Shown here: positions 53,935-64,000 of the stretch, piece after piece
How positions within the stretch are numbered: position 1 is the first letter of the stretch
Layout of the letters: the number at the start of each line of letters is the position of its first letter
Assembly (NCBI RefSeq): GCF_000709345.1
Contig: NZ_KL448323.1
Span: 582,242-646,241, forward strand
From: Polaromonas glacialis
GTDB lineage: Bacteria > Pseudomonadota > Gammaproteobacteria > Burkholderiales > Burkholderiaceae_C
Direction of reading: 5' to 3'
DNA length: 64,000 nt
Program-made: the position numbers and the translations under genes
Notes under the pieces: model-generated
The model's database searches: none
Told to the model about the DNA's origin: nothing
The model's input: only the letters and a program-made list of their open reading frames with translations

Positions 53935-53997
53935 GAGCTATTTATTTGATAGCTGTAGGCGCCCGTCCTATATGCGGTAGAGGCATATTTGATCAAA
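53935..53997 (+). repeat. TAGCT-type dispersed repeat, interrupted by the IS1595 element
   Basis: Reads GAGCTATTTATTTGATAGCT, GTAGGCGCCCGTCCTATATG, CGGTAGAGGCATATTTGATC. The 8-bp duplicated target of the downstream IS (AATAAAGT) begins at its final bases, at 53996. Confidence 0.65.
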
Positions 53998-54003
53998 TAA
54001 AGT

Positions 54004-55056
54004 GGCTATGTCACTGTTAAATGTGGAAATTTTCCCAAGGCCATCGCCAAGACAGCTTGCCCAGAGTCGCCATGGTGGCTGTCCAGGGCGCGAAACCAGC
54101 CCAGGTAGTTGTCCAGATAGCCCGTGGCAACGCCGTGAAAGCGGTGCAGCCACTGTTTGAGACGGCCGTGATAGGCGTTGACATTCTGGACATGGATGGC
54201 GCCGTTGACGCGCACGCCTGCGTTCAGATTGACCGCCTCGTGCGCCAGGTGCGCGTCGTGCGCAAAGCCGCAGTAGGTCCGGTTGCCATCGCTCACCAGC
54301 AGCGCATCCTTGGCCAGCACGGGCTGCAGTGCGCCGGCCAGTGCGGCTTTTGTCATCTGCCCGCGTCCCATCACCCAGTCCAGCGTCTGTCCGGCACGGT
54401 CCCGAGCCACCAAAACGCAGACCAGTTCACCGGACAGGCCCGCTTTTCTCGCCTTGCTGCCGCGACGGCGAGGCGGGCGGTCCAGCTTGCGACAGCCCTT
54501 GCGCGACTCCAGGATATAGGTCTCGTCGGCCTCGGTAATACCTTGCAGCGTTGTCGCGCGGTCTGCCTTGAGGCCGCTGAGAAAGCGATGGCGCCAGCGC
54601 AGCGCCGTGTTTCGGTGAACCTGCAGGGCAGTAGCGGCCCGGCGAAGGGTGAGGGAGGCGGCCAGGGCTTGACTAAAACCGAACCACTTGCCCTTCTTGC
54701 GCAGCCGCGCCAGCGCGGTGCCCGTCAGGGCATTGAACGTGCGGTGGCATGTCCGGCAGCGGTAGCGCTGCAACCCACTGACGTGGCCATGCCGGTAAAG
54801 CTCGCTGCCTTGGCAGTGTGGGCAGCAGCGCGGCTCAGTCGCGCTGGACGACTCAATGACGGCCAGCCCTTTTTGCTGCTCATCGAGTTCATCCAGACGC
54901 TTTTTGAGCAGTTCACGCTGGCGCAGCGTGAGCCGGGGCACCTGTTGGTTCATCAACGCATTGAAAGTCTCGGCGTTCATGGCTAACCTCCTTCACGGTT
55001 CGCTATGAACTCTACGCCTCTGGAAAAAAAATTCCACATCTAACAGTGACAGAGCC
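54004..55056 (-). mobile_element. IS1595-family insertion sequence, complete
   Basis: The 1053-bp element has terminal inverted repeats: GGCTATGTCACTGTTAAATG at the left end and, reversed, GGCTCTGTCACTGTTAGATG at the right end (two mismatches in 20). It is flanked by a perfect 8-bp direct repeat AATAAAGT (53996-54003 and 55057-55064), the duplication size of the IS1595 family. The intact ends, target duplication and ORF suggest a recent insertion. Confidence 0.95.
54006..54980 (-). CDS. IS1595-family transposase
   Basis: A 324-residue transposase. An N-terminal zinc ribbon (CCPHCQGSELYRHG, RYRCRTCHRTFNALTG) is followed by a helix-turn-helix (ATALQVHRNTALRWRHRFLS) and the ISXO2-like DDE/DDN domain (EADETYILESRKGCRKLDRP, LLVSDGNRTYCGFA, VQNVNAYHGRLKQWLHRFHG). 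The stop codon lies within the left inverted repeat. No frameshift is visible. Confidence 0.95.
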   Translation of the reverse strand: MNAETFNALMNQQVPRLTLRQRELLKKRLDELDEQQKGLAVIESSSATEPRCCPHCQGSELYRHGHVSGLQRYRCRTCHRTFNALTGTALARLRKKGKWFGFSQALAASLTLRRAATALQVHRNTALRWRHRFLSGLKADRATTLQGITEADETYILESRKGCRKLDRPPRRRGSKARKAGLSGELVCVLVARDRAGQTLDWVMGRGQMTKAALAGALQPVLAKDALLVSDGNRTYCGFAHDAHLAHEAVNLNAGVRVNGAIHVQNVNAYHGRLKQWLHRFHGVATGYLDNYLGWFRALDSHHGDSGQAVLAMALGKFPHLTVT

Positions 55057-55064
55057 AATAAAGT

Positions 55065-55290
55065 TGACTCCGTTCGTCCGGCCTCTGCCTGCGTGATGTC
55101 TGCGGCCGCATCTACCTGCCGCGCGATAAGCCGGACCCGATGGCGTTGGCGCCGCTGGTCGTCGCAGACTTGGGCGTCATGGACCGCGCCTGTTTCCAGG
55201 CCGGGCGCGACTGCTTCCCTTGCGCTTCTGATAGCCTCTGCAGCCTGGCCGCACGGACTGGACTGTGCGGTGTCCCAATGAAAGCAGCGC
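55065..55290 (+). other. Spacer between the IS1595 element and the NUDIX gene
   Basis: About 225 bp of GC-rich sequence. A short + strand frame (GRIYLPRDKPDPMALAPLVV, then a Cys-rich part) runs through it but starts after a stop at about 55067 and has no ribosome-binding site. I do not consider it a supported gene. Confidence 0.35.
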
Positions 55291-56172
55291 ATGGAATTGA
55301 ATCTGCAAGTCGTCACCACGCCCCTGCGCCCTGCCGCTACGGTGGTCCTGCTGCGCGATGCGGCTGCGGGCCTGGAGGTGTTTTTGATGAAACGCCACAC
55401 CTTGTCCGACGTGCTGGGCGGTGCCTATGTGTTTCCGGGCGGCAAGGTTGACGCGGTGGATGCCGAACTGGACATGGCGGCGCATCTGGACCAGCCTTTG
55501 CCGGTGCTGCATGCCGGCCTGAACGAGGCCGACATCAGCGAACGCACGGCGGGCGGGCTGTACGTGGCGGCCTTGCGGGAAGCCTTTGAAGAGTCGGGCG
55601 TGCTGTTTGCGCAGGGCTTGGGCGCGCAGGACATTGACACGGCGCGGGTGGCCGCGCTGCTGCGCGAAGGCCATGGTTTCAACGCGGTGCTGGCCCGGAT
55701 GTCGCTGCGCCTGCAGACCCGCAGCCTGGTGCCCTGGTCGCGCTGGATCACGCCGACAGCGCCCTCGGTCATGAGCAAGCGCTTCGACACCCGTTTTTTC
55801 GTGTCGGCCGTTCCAGCCGGGCAGGTGGCGGTTCACGATAACCATGAAACCACCGACAGCATCTGGCTCAGCCCGCGCACGGCACTGCAACAGTACTGGG
55901 ACGGCCAGATCGCGCTGGCACCGCCGCAGATCATGAGCCTGGCGCACCTGTCGCACCATGCCAGCGTCCAGAGCGTGCTGACGCAGGCGCGCGGCCGCCT
56001 GCCGCCGCTTATCCAGCCCGAGCCGTTTGATCTGGAAGGGGGCCGGGTGATTTGCTATCCGGGTGATGCGCGCCACCCGGTCCGCGAGCTGGCCATGCCT
56101 GGCCCGACGCGGCTGTATTACCGCAACAAGCGTTTTGAGCCCGGCGACGGCTTTGACAGCCTGTTCGATTGA
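55291..56172 (+). CDS. NUDIX hydrolase
   Basis: A 293-residue NUDIX-family protein. The Nudix box is stretched: GGAYVFPGGKVDAVD is separated by an insert of about 35 residues from AALREAFEESGVLFAQG, which carries the R-E-x-x-E-E metal-binding residues. The size and insert resemble the NUDT19/CoA-diphosphatase-like group. The substrate is unknown. Confidence 0.85.
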   Translation: MELNLQVVTTPLRPAATVVLLRDAAAGLEVFLMKRHTLSDVLGGAYVFPGGKVDAVDAELDMAAHLDQPLPVLHAGLNEADISERTAGGLYVAALREAFEESGVLFAQGLGAQDIDTARVAALLREGHGFNAVLARMSLRLQTRSLVPWSRWITPTAPSVMSKRFDTRFFVSAVPAGQVAVHDNHETTDSIWLSPRTALQQYWDGQIALAPPQIMSLAHLSHHASVQSVLTQARGRLPPLIQPEPFDLEGGRVICYPGDARHPVRELAMPGPTRLYYRNKRFEPGDGFDSLFD

Positions 56173-56208
56173 GGCGGCAACGTTTTGGCGCAAAGGTATA
56201 AACCAGGG

Positions 56209-57084
56209 ATGACGCCTGAATCGCCTGTTGAATTACCCCTTGAGGCGCAAGCCCTCCTGGCAACCGCAACCCGCACGCAAACCCCTTGTGGCACGGGCAC
56301 CATGGTCTGGCATCTGTGGGGCAAGGACACGCGCCATCCGGCTATGCCACCGCTGGTGTTGCTGCATGGCGGAAGCGGCAGCTGGATGCACTGGCTGCGC
56401 AATATCACTGCGCTCGTCGATGCCGGACGCTGGCTGCTGGTGCCTGATCTGCCCGGTTTTGGCGATTCCGCCGCGCCCTTGCATGGCACGGATGCCGACG
56501 CGCTTCCCGAACCGGTGGAACAAGGGCTGAAGTGCCTGTTGGGCGATGAGGCTTGCGATCTGGTCGGCTTTTCTTTTGGCGGCATGGTGGCCGGATTCAT
56601 CGCCGAGAAGTTTGCGGCACGGGTGGCGCGGCTGGTTCTGGTGGGCGCGCCGGGCCTGGGCATCGCGCCGGACAGGGCGATTCGCCTGAATGCCTGGCGG
56701 CATTTGAAAGAGCCAGCGCAGCGCGACGAGGTGCATCACCGCAATCTCGCTGCGCTGATGCTGCTGCATCCGCAATCCATCACCGAAACGGCCTTGCGCC
56801 TGCATGTGGCCAACGTGCTGCGCGACCGCATGAAGGGCCGCAGCCTGTCACGCACCGATGCGCTGGCCCGGTCACTGGCGCAAGTGCAATGCCCGGTGCA
56901 TGCCATTTATGGCGCTGAAGATGCGCTGTACAGGGGAAAGATGGAGGCGCTGGAGCCGGTGCTGCGGCTGGCGCCCGGTTTCAGGGCGCTGACGCTGGTT
57001 GAAGGGGCCGGGCACTGGGTCCAGTTCGAGCGGGCCGAAGCTTTTGACCAGGCGCTGCAGCCCGCGCTCGACGCCGCTTTGTAA
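56209..57084 (+). CDS. Alpha/beta hydrolase
   Basis: A 291-residue hydrolase with PLVLLHGGSGSWMHWLRNIT (oxyanion hole), LPGFGDS, the nucleophile elbow VGFSFGGMVAGFIA, an acidic residue in AIYGAEDALY and a late His in VEGAGHWVQFE. It is close in type to meta-cleavage hydrolases, but no ring-cleavage gene is near. The ATG at 56209 is chosen over a TTG at 56185. Confidence 0.87.
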   Translation: MTPESPVELPLEAQALLATATRTQTPCGTGTMVWHLWGKDTRHPAMPPLVLLHGGSGSWMHWLRNITALVDAGRWLLVPDLPGFGDSAAPLHGTDADALPEPVEQGLKCLLGDEACDLVGFSFGGMVAGFIAEKFAARVARLVLVGAPGLGIAPDRAIRLNAWRHLKEPAQRDEVHHRNLAALMLLHPQSITETALRLHVANVLRDRMKGRSLSRTDALARSLAQVQCPVHAIYGAEDALYRGKMEALEPVLRLAPGFRALTLVEGAGHWVQFERAEAFDQALQPALDAAL

Positions 57085-57110
57085 GCGGCGAACGCTGTCC
57101 GGGAAAAGGA

Positions 57111-57512
57111 TTACTTCTCGATGGCCAGCAGCTCGACTTCAAACGTCAGCGTGGCGTTCGGCGGCACCGCGTTGCCCGCGCCGCGATCACCATAGGCGGT
57201 GGCGGGCGGGCAGGTCAGTGTCGCCTTGCCGCCGACCTTGATCTTTTGCATGCCTTCGGTCCAGCACGGCACCACGCGGTTCAGCGGGAACGAGGCGGGC
57301 GTGCCGCGCTTGATCGAGCTGTCGAATTCCTTGCCGTCGGCCAGCGTGCCGCGGTAGTGAACCTTCACCGTGTCCGACGCCTTGGGCTGTGCGCCCGTGC
57401 CATCGACCGTGTGGACAATCTTCACGCCCGAGGGCAGGGTTTCGGGCGGCGCCACGGCGAAGGCGCTGGAAGCGAAAGCGGCGAGGGCGAGCAGGAAGAG
57501 CGTTGATTTCAT
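57111..57512 (-). CDS. FKBP-type peptidyl-prolyl isomerase, exported
   Basis: A 133-residue protein with a signal peptide (cleavage near SAFAVAPPE) and a complete FKBP domain: VKVHYRGTLADGKEFDSSIK, RGTPASFPLNRVVPCWTEGM, LTCPPATAYGDRGAGNAVPP and LTFEVELLAI. It assists folding of periplasmic proteins. Confidence 0.92.
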   Translation of the reverse strand: MKSTLFLLALAAFASSAFAVAPPETLPSGVKIVHTVDGTGAQPKASDTVKVHYRGTLADGKEFDSSIKRGTPASFPLNRVVPCWTEGMQKIKVGGKATLTCPPATAYGDRGAGNAVPPNATLTFEVELLAIEK

Positions 57513-57572
57513 GGGAGTTTTCTGTGAAGGGTGGATGGAGTGAGGTGGGATTGCCGTTGCGGCCACCGCTGG

Positions 57573-57607
57573 CCCTCACCCCGGCCCTCTCCCGGAAGGA
57601 GAGGGAG
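57573..57607. repeat. CCCTCACCCC...GGAGAGGGAG-type short dispersed repeat
   Basis: CCCTCACCCCGGCCCTCTCC is followed by CGGAAGGAGAGGGAG, with CCCTCTCC/GGAGAGGG as inverted arms. Sequences of this type are common in beta- and gamma-proteobacterial intergenic regions. It sits between the FKBP gene and gcvP and could form a hairpin at the end of the gcv transcript. Confidence 0.65.
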
Positions 57608-57617
57608 GCATGCGGGT

Positions 57618-60512
<2,895 letters not shown>

Positions 60513-60526
60513 GGCAAGATCCCGGG

Positions 60527-60898
60527 TCAGGCTTTTTCGGAGAAGGCGGTATAGCTGGTTTCGTCCATCAGGGCATCGAGCTGCGACGCGTCTGAAAGCT
60601 TGACCTTGAAGAACCAGCCGGCGCCCAGCGGGTCGGAATTGGCCAGTGACGGGTCGCCCCGCAGGGCTTCATTGACTTCGATGACTTCGCCGCTGACCGG
60701 CATGTACACATCGGCGGCGGCCTTGACCGACTCGACCACGCCGGCGGTGTCTTTCTGGGCAAAGGTCGCGCCGACTTCGGGCAGTTCGACAAACACCACA
60801 TCGCCCAGCGCATCCTGCGCGTGAACGGTGATGCCGACGGTGGCGGTGTCGCCCTCAAGCTTGAGCCATTCGTGGTCTTCGGTGTACTTGACGGTCAT
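60527..60898 (-). CDS. gcvH: Glycine cleavage system H protein
   Basis: A 123-residue lipoyl carrier: [40 protein letters not shown], and the lipoylated Lys in [20 protein letters not shown]. It carries the aminomethyl group between GcvP, GcvT and the lipoamide dehydrogenase. Downstream of gcvT (47 bp) and upstream of gcvP (14 bp). Confidence 0.97.
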   Translation of the reverse strand: MTVKYTEDHEWLKLEGDTATVGITVHAQDALGDVVFVELPEVGATFAQKDTAGVVESVKAAADVYMPVSGEVIEVNEALRGDPSLANSDPLGAGWFFKVKLSDASQLDALMDETSYTAFSEKA

Positions 60899-60945
60899 GC
60901 GGGTTCTCCAGGAGGTGGTATGAAAAAAGGAAGGGAAAGGATAAA

Positions 60946-62091
60946 TCAGCCGCGGTGGTAGCGGGTGGGCACGAAGGGCATCGCCGTGACTTCCATCGGC
61001 ACCGGCTTGCCGCGCACCATGGCATTCACGCGCGTTCCGATGGCCGCCAGATCGGGCGGCAGGTAGCCCATGGCGACAGGCTGGTTGATCGTGGGGCCCA
61101 GCAGGCCGCTGGTGACTTCGCCGACAGGCGCGCCTTCCAGGCTGTGCAGTGCCGTGTGGTCACGCACCGGAATGCGTTCCAGCGCTGTCAAGCCGACGCG
61201 TTTTCGCGTCAATGTGGCCGGGTTGTCCAATTGGGCCAGTATTTTGTCGGCACCGGGGAATCCGCCAGCGCGCGCGCCGCCGGTGCGCCGGACTTTTTGA
61301 ATCGCCCAGTTCAGGCTGGCCTCGACCGGCGTGGTCGTGGTGTCGATGTCGTTGCCGTACAGGCACAGGCCGGCTTCGAGCCGCAGCGAGTTGCGCGCCC
61401 CCAGGCCGACCGGCTTGACTTCAGGCTGGGCCAGCAGGGCGCGCGCCAGCGTATCAGCCTCGGAGGCGTGAACGGAAATCTCGAAGCCGTCCTCGCCGGT
61501 ATAGCCGCTGCGGGTCAAAAAGCAGTCGCAGCCCGCGACGTTGAAGCGGCCGCCGGTCATGAACACCAACTGCTCAACACCGGGCGCCAGGCGCTGCAGG
61601 GCGGTGACCGCCTGCGGCCCCTGCAGCGCCAGCAGCGCCATCTCGGGCATGGGAATTACATCGCAGCGCTGGCCGATGTTGGCCTGGATATGGGCGATGT
61701 CGCCCGCCTTGCAGGCGCCGTTGACGATGACGAAGATGTCGCCGCCGTTGGCGTAATCGCGGTTGAAGAACATCAGGTCGTCGATGATGCCGCCGTCGTC
61801 GTTCAGCAGCAGGCCGTAGCGCTGCTTGCCCGGCGCCAGCCCGATCACGTCCACCGGCGTCAAGCTTTCAAAGGCGGCGGCTGCGTCCGGGCCGACCAGG
61901 CGCAACTGGCCCATGTGCGACACGTCGAACAGGCCGGCGGCGTTGCGGGTGTGCAGGTGCTCGGCCATCAGGCCGGCCGGGTATTGCACCGGCATGGAAT
62001 AACCTGCAAACGGCACCATGCGCGCGCCAAGTTCCACATGCAAATCATTCAGCGGCGTGTTGAGCAAGGGGGCTGACGGGGTAAGGGACAT
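60946..62091 (-). CDS. gcvT: Glycine cleavage system aminomethyltransferase (T protein)
   Basis: A 381-residue enzyme transferring the one-carbon unit to tetrahydrofolate. Its motifs are [70 protein letters not shown] and [20 protein letters not shown]. The start at 62091 follows GGAG; the longer frame overlaps the riboswitch hairpin. First gene of the operon. Confidence 0.96.
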   Translation of the reverse strand: MSLTPSAPLLNTPLNDLHVELGARMVPFAGYSMPVQYPAGLMAEHLHTRNAAGLFDVSHMGQLRLVGPDAAAAFESLTPVDVIGLAPGKQRYGLLLNDDGGIIDDLMFFNRDYANGGDIFVIVNGACKAGDIAHIQANIGQRCDVIPMPEMALLALQGPQAVTALQRLAPGVEQLVFMTGGRFNVAGCDCFLTRSGYTGEDGFEISVHASEADTLARALLAQPEVKPVGLGARNSLRLEAGLCLYGNDIDTTTTPVEASLNWAIQKVRRTGGARAGGFPGADKILAQLDNPATLTRKRVGLTALERIPVRDHTALHSLEGAPVGEVTSGLLGPTINQPVAMGYLPPDLAAIGTRVNAMVRGKPVPMEVTAMPFVPTRYHRG

Positions 62092-62100
62092 GGCATTCTC

Positions 62101-62146
62101 CAGGGGCAAACATGAATCCATGGCCAAAAACCATGGGCTGCCCCTG
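62101..62146 (-). promoter_or_regulatory. gcvT: Hairpin next to the gcvT ribosome-binding site
   Basis: CAGGGGCA (62101-62108) pairs with TGCCCCTG (62139-62146), and an inner pair CCATGG/CCATGG lies around the sequence CCAAAAA. The gcvT ribosome-binding site (CTGGAG on the - strand, near 62098-62103) overlaps the base of this stem. It may be the expression platform of the glycine riboswitch, acting at translation (inference). Confidence 0.5.
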
Positions 62147-62362
62147 CTGTCCTCTTTACCTGAGAGATTCGCCTGGCGATGCAGGTTTGCTCCTTCGGTG
62201 GACCACCTTGACAGCGGCCTCTCTCCAGTAGGGAACGCCCTGCAATGTCAAACACTGCGGGGCGGTTGCCAGTCCTTTTGCCTGAGCGTTCAGTCCACCA
62301 TTGAGGGTGGCGCATGCGCCTTCGGCGGTTTTCTCGGGGGAAAACTCTCTCCTGACGCTGGC
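62145..62362 (-). ncRNA. Tandem glycine riboswitch
   Basis: On the - strand two glycine aptamers follow each other. The first contains CAGGAGAGAG, CCGCCGAAGGCGCA and CGCTCAGGCAAAAGGAC. The second contains ACTGGAGAGAGGC, CCACCGAAGGAGCAAACC and ATCTCTCAGGTAAAGAGGAC. Both have the conserved GGAGAG, CCGAAGG and CAGGTAAA/CAGGCAAA cores, with the usual short linker. It lies directly upstream of gcvT and should switch the operon on with glycine. Confidence 0.95.
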
Positions 62363-62399
62363 AAGTGTAGCCGAGCGAAGCCTTGCTTTTCAGTGCTTC

Positions 62400-62640
62400 T
62401 ATTTCGCGCACAGCAGGTCGCGCAAGGCCAGCGACAACTCGCTCGACAGCACCGACCTGCGCAGCATCACAGCCAAACTGGCCAGGCTGATTTCGCGGTA
62501 AATCACCATGCCGACCACCCGCGCATAGAAGAACCGCGACGGCTACGGCCTGCGTTGGCGTGAAAATGCCGCCGTAAATACCGCCCAGAATGATGGTCGG
62601 CATCAGTAGCGCCCAGCCGGTCTGCCAGGCTGCTGCCTCG
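62400..62640 (-). pseudogene. Remnant of a TRAP transporter large permease gene (DctM-like)
   Basis: One frame reads EAAAWQTGWALLMPTIILGG and IYGGIFTPTQAVAVAVL, the conserved C-terminal membrane part of DctM. The rest continues in another frame (ARVVGMVIYREISLASLAVM) to a stop near 62400. Only this frameshifted 3' end remains; the transporter is not functional. Confidence 0.7.
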
Positions 62641-63020
62641 GGATGGGTTATTGGCGAGGGCGGTGAAAATTTTTGGATGGCGGTAATGCGCTGTAAGCAC
62701 TTTCATTATTGCTGCAGGTCTTGTCCGGACGTGCGCGGGTTCTTGTTTGAAAATCCGGTAATTTCATGGTCACGCAAGCAGTTTATGCTGTCTACATGGA
62801 GTCTCTCCAGACCGCTTTCATGCATCTGCAGATTTTTTGGATGACAAGCCACGGGAACAATTCGGGATGGGTTTACCGACTTTCCACGTCATCCTTGATG
62901 ACTTGTAAATTGTTGTATGTCCTACGCATACGATTGATATAAAGTCGCTTTAAGGCTTCACATTTGATCGATGCTATCGGTACCGCATACGACAAAAACA
63001 TATTCAGGGGGAAGAAAAAA
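62641..63020. other. Spacer upstream of epsA
   Basis: About 380 bp without a supported gene. It is AT-richer towards 62940 and presumably holds the epsA promoter. I could not place a convincing -35/-10 pair. Confidence 0.4.
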
Positions 63021-63809
63021 ATGCAGAGTCACACGATTCCTGTATCTGGCGATTCCGGGCACTATCTCAAGTTGATCGAAGACGCCACGGCCATCCGACG
63101 GCATATCGACCTGCTCCAATGGCTCCAGGGCGACGTGCAGCAGTGCATGCCGCACGAGATTTTGCTTGCAGGATGGGGGAATTTTCAGGAGGGTTCCATC
63201 CGGCATGACATCGTGTCCAGGCTGCCGGGCGTGCGGTCTTACGCCGTTGGTACCGATGGATTGCCGTTCTTGCTGGGAAAATTTCACGAAAGCTGGGTTT
63301 TCGGAGGCAGGCAGCCAAGCAGCCTGGACTTTCGTAACTTCGAATACCTTCTGGGCAACGCCAGCTTGCCTGGCTCGTTCAGCAGCGCATTGCGCAACAT
63401 GCGTTCGGGGTTGATTCACGGCATGCGCGACGAGCGCGGCCAATGCGAGTGCCTCTACGTCCTGCTCAGCAGCCAGAAAATTCCGCCGGAGCCCGCCAGC
63501 ACCGCTATCAAGGTACTGATGCCGGTGATCGACAGCGCATTGCGTCAGGTGACCCAGCTGCCACAGCAGCAAAAACCATTTCCAAAATCCCTTCGTGTCG
63601 GCCAGGACGAAGCCTTTGGCCTTAGCGATCGTGAAATTCAGATCATGGACTGGGTCGCCATGGGGAAAACCAACTCCGAAATCGGAAGCATTTTGAATAT
63701 CAGCGGGTTTACGGTAAAAAATCACATGCAGCGGATTTTTCAGAAACTTAATGTATTCAACCGTGCCCAGGCCGTTTCAAAAATCAACGGAGTGACATTT
63801 AATGGCTGA
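63021..63809 (+). CDS. epsA: LuxR-type exopolysaccharide regulator EpsA
   Basis: A 262-residue regulator. The N-terminal 190 residues match the EpsA (TIGR03020-type) sensor-like domain (LLQWLQGDVQQCMPHEILLA, GWGNFQEGSIRHDIVSRLPG, RSGLIHGMRDERGQCECLYV). The C-terminus is a LuxR helix-turn-helix (LSDREIQIMDWVAMGKTNSE, IGSILNISGFTVKNHMQRIF). EpsA proteins head XrtB/PEP-CTERM-linked exopolysaccharide loci. Its end overlaps the next gene by 8 bp. The ATG at 63021 has a purine-rich GGGGGAAG upstream. Confidence 0.88.
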   Translation: MQSHTIPVSGDSGHYLKLIEDATAIRRHIDLLQWLQGDVQQCMPHEILLAGWGNFQEGSIRHDIVSRLPGVRSYAVGTDGLPFLLGKFHESWVFGGRQPSSLDFRNFEYLLGNASLPGSFSSALRNMRSGLIHGMRDERGQCECLYVLLSSQKIPPEPASTAIKVLMPVIDSALRQVTQLPQQQKPFPKSLRVGQDEAFGLSDREIQIMDWVAMGKTNSEIGSILNISGFTVKNHMQRIFQKLNVFNRAQAVSKINGVTFNG

Positions 63810-64000
63810 AATGCATGGGATAAAGTCGGCTGCTGTCTGGAAAAATAACCGGGAGCCACGCTCGGGTCTGGGCAGAAGCTATCTTTTCAGAATGATCGAA
63901 AGCGCTCTTGACCCGGTCATTTTTATTTTATCGCTCTGGAGTCTAGCATTTTATTTTGAGGGATCGATCAAGCCGCCTTATCTGATTCTTTCGGTGGTTG
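63802..64000 (+). CDS. Start of an exopolysaccharide sugar-transferase-like gene (partial)
   Basis: The frame begins MAEMHGIKSAAVWKNNREPR and shows a first membrane helix (SALDPVIFILSLWSLAFYF). The position after epsA and the N-terminal layout fit an undecaprenyl-phosphate glucose phosphotransferase (EpsB/WcaJ type) that primes exopolysaccharide synthesis. Only 66 codons are visible, so the identification is mainly from context. Confidence 0.55.
   Translation, partial: MAEMHGIKSAAVWKNNREPRSGLGRSYLFRMIESALDPVIFILSLWSLAFYFEGSIKPPYLILSVV

Noticed and set aside
55140..55451. + strand ORF between the IS1595 element and the NUDIX gene
   Set aside because: It overlaps the NUDIX start in another frame, follows an in-frame stop near 55067 and has no ribosome-binding site.

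Overview
The window looks like a chromosomal segment of a high-GC betaproteobacterium of the Comamonadaceae, most likely Polaromonas or a close relative. This rests on codon use, gene content (type I PHA depolymerase, NtrB/NtrC next to glnA, the EpsA/XrtB-type exopolysaccharide regulator) and the short Comamonadaceae-style intergenic repeats. The genus is an inference and was not searched.

Positions 1-19450 form a copper-resistance island. It starts in an IS66-family transposase and ends in a decayed group II intron. The + strand carries a multicopper oxidase, two DUF2933 proteins, an ICMT-like membrane methyltransferase, a CopZ-like HMA protein, a SHOCT protein, a DUF302 protein, a CopA-type P1B ATPase and a YncE-like beta-propeller. 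The - strand carries a second operon (TolC-like outer membrane protein, Tat-dependent CopA-type multicopper oxidase, cupredoxin, DUF411 protein, CusF-like protein), a CopK-like protein and a CopS/CopR-type two-component system. Together these suggest cytoplasmic Cu(I) export by the ATPase, periplasmic oxidation by the two oxidases and periplasmic buffering by CopK, CusF-like, cupredoxin and DUF411 proteins. An outer-membrane channel is present, but no RND pump gene is seen.

Positions 19460-32750 hold housekeeping and envelope genes: a phospholipase D-like protein, an RsuA-type pseudouridine synthase, a beta-propeller, a polysaccharide deacetylase, a sterol-desaturase-family protein, an EI24-like membrane protein and a CinA/MoaB-like protein. 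The nitrogen-control block glnA-glnL-glnG follows, with an NtrC site and a sigma-54 promoter readable upstream of glnA. Positions 33020-49450 hold NfeD/slipin, folA-thyA, FAD oxidases, YihY, PHA depolymerase and other metabolic genes. Positions 49450-50970 contain an island-like, cassette-like orphan lipoprotein gene. Positions 50969-57512 carry aroC, an SDR, arfB, an intact IS1595-type element with an 8-bp target duplication, a NUDIX protein, a hydrolase and an FKBP. The gcvT-gcvH-gcvP operon (57618-62091, - strand) lies behind a tandem glycine riboswitch. The window ends in epsA and the start of an exopolysaccharide locus.

The most unusual signal is two families of dispersed repeats that lie inside genes as well as between them. 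A GC-rich element of about 95 bp with inverted ends occurs four times. Three copies are in-frame insertions within conserved enzymes (desaturase, CinA-like protein, FAD oxidase), adding about 40-55 residues each. A second repeat of 55-70 bp with TAGCT ends occurs at least nine times. One copy encodes the whole signal-peptide core of the deacetylase, one forms the C-terminal tail of the EI24-like protein, one lies inside gcvP, and two supply stop codons. This resembles the in-frame palindromic elements known from Rickettsia. Whether these elements are already described could not be checked here.
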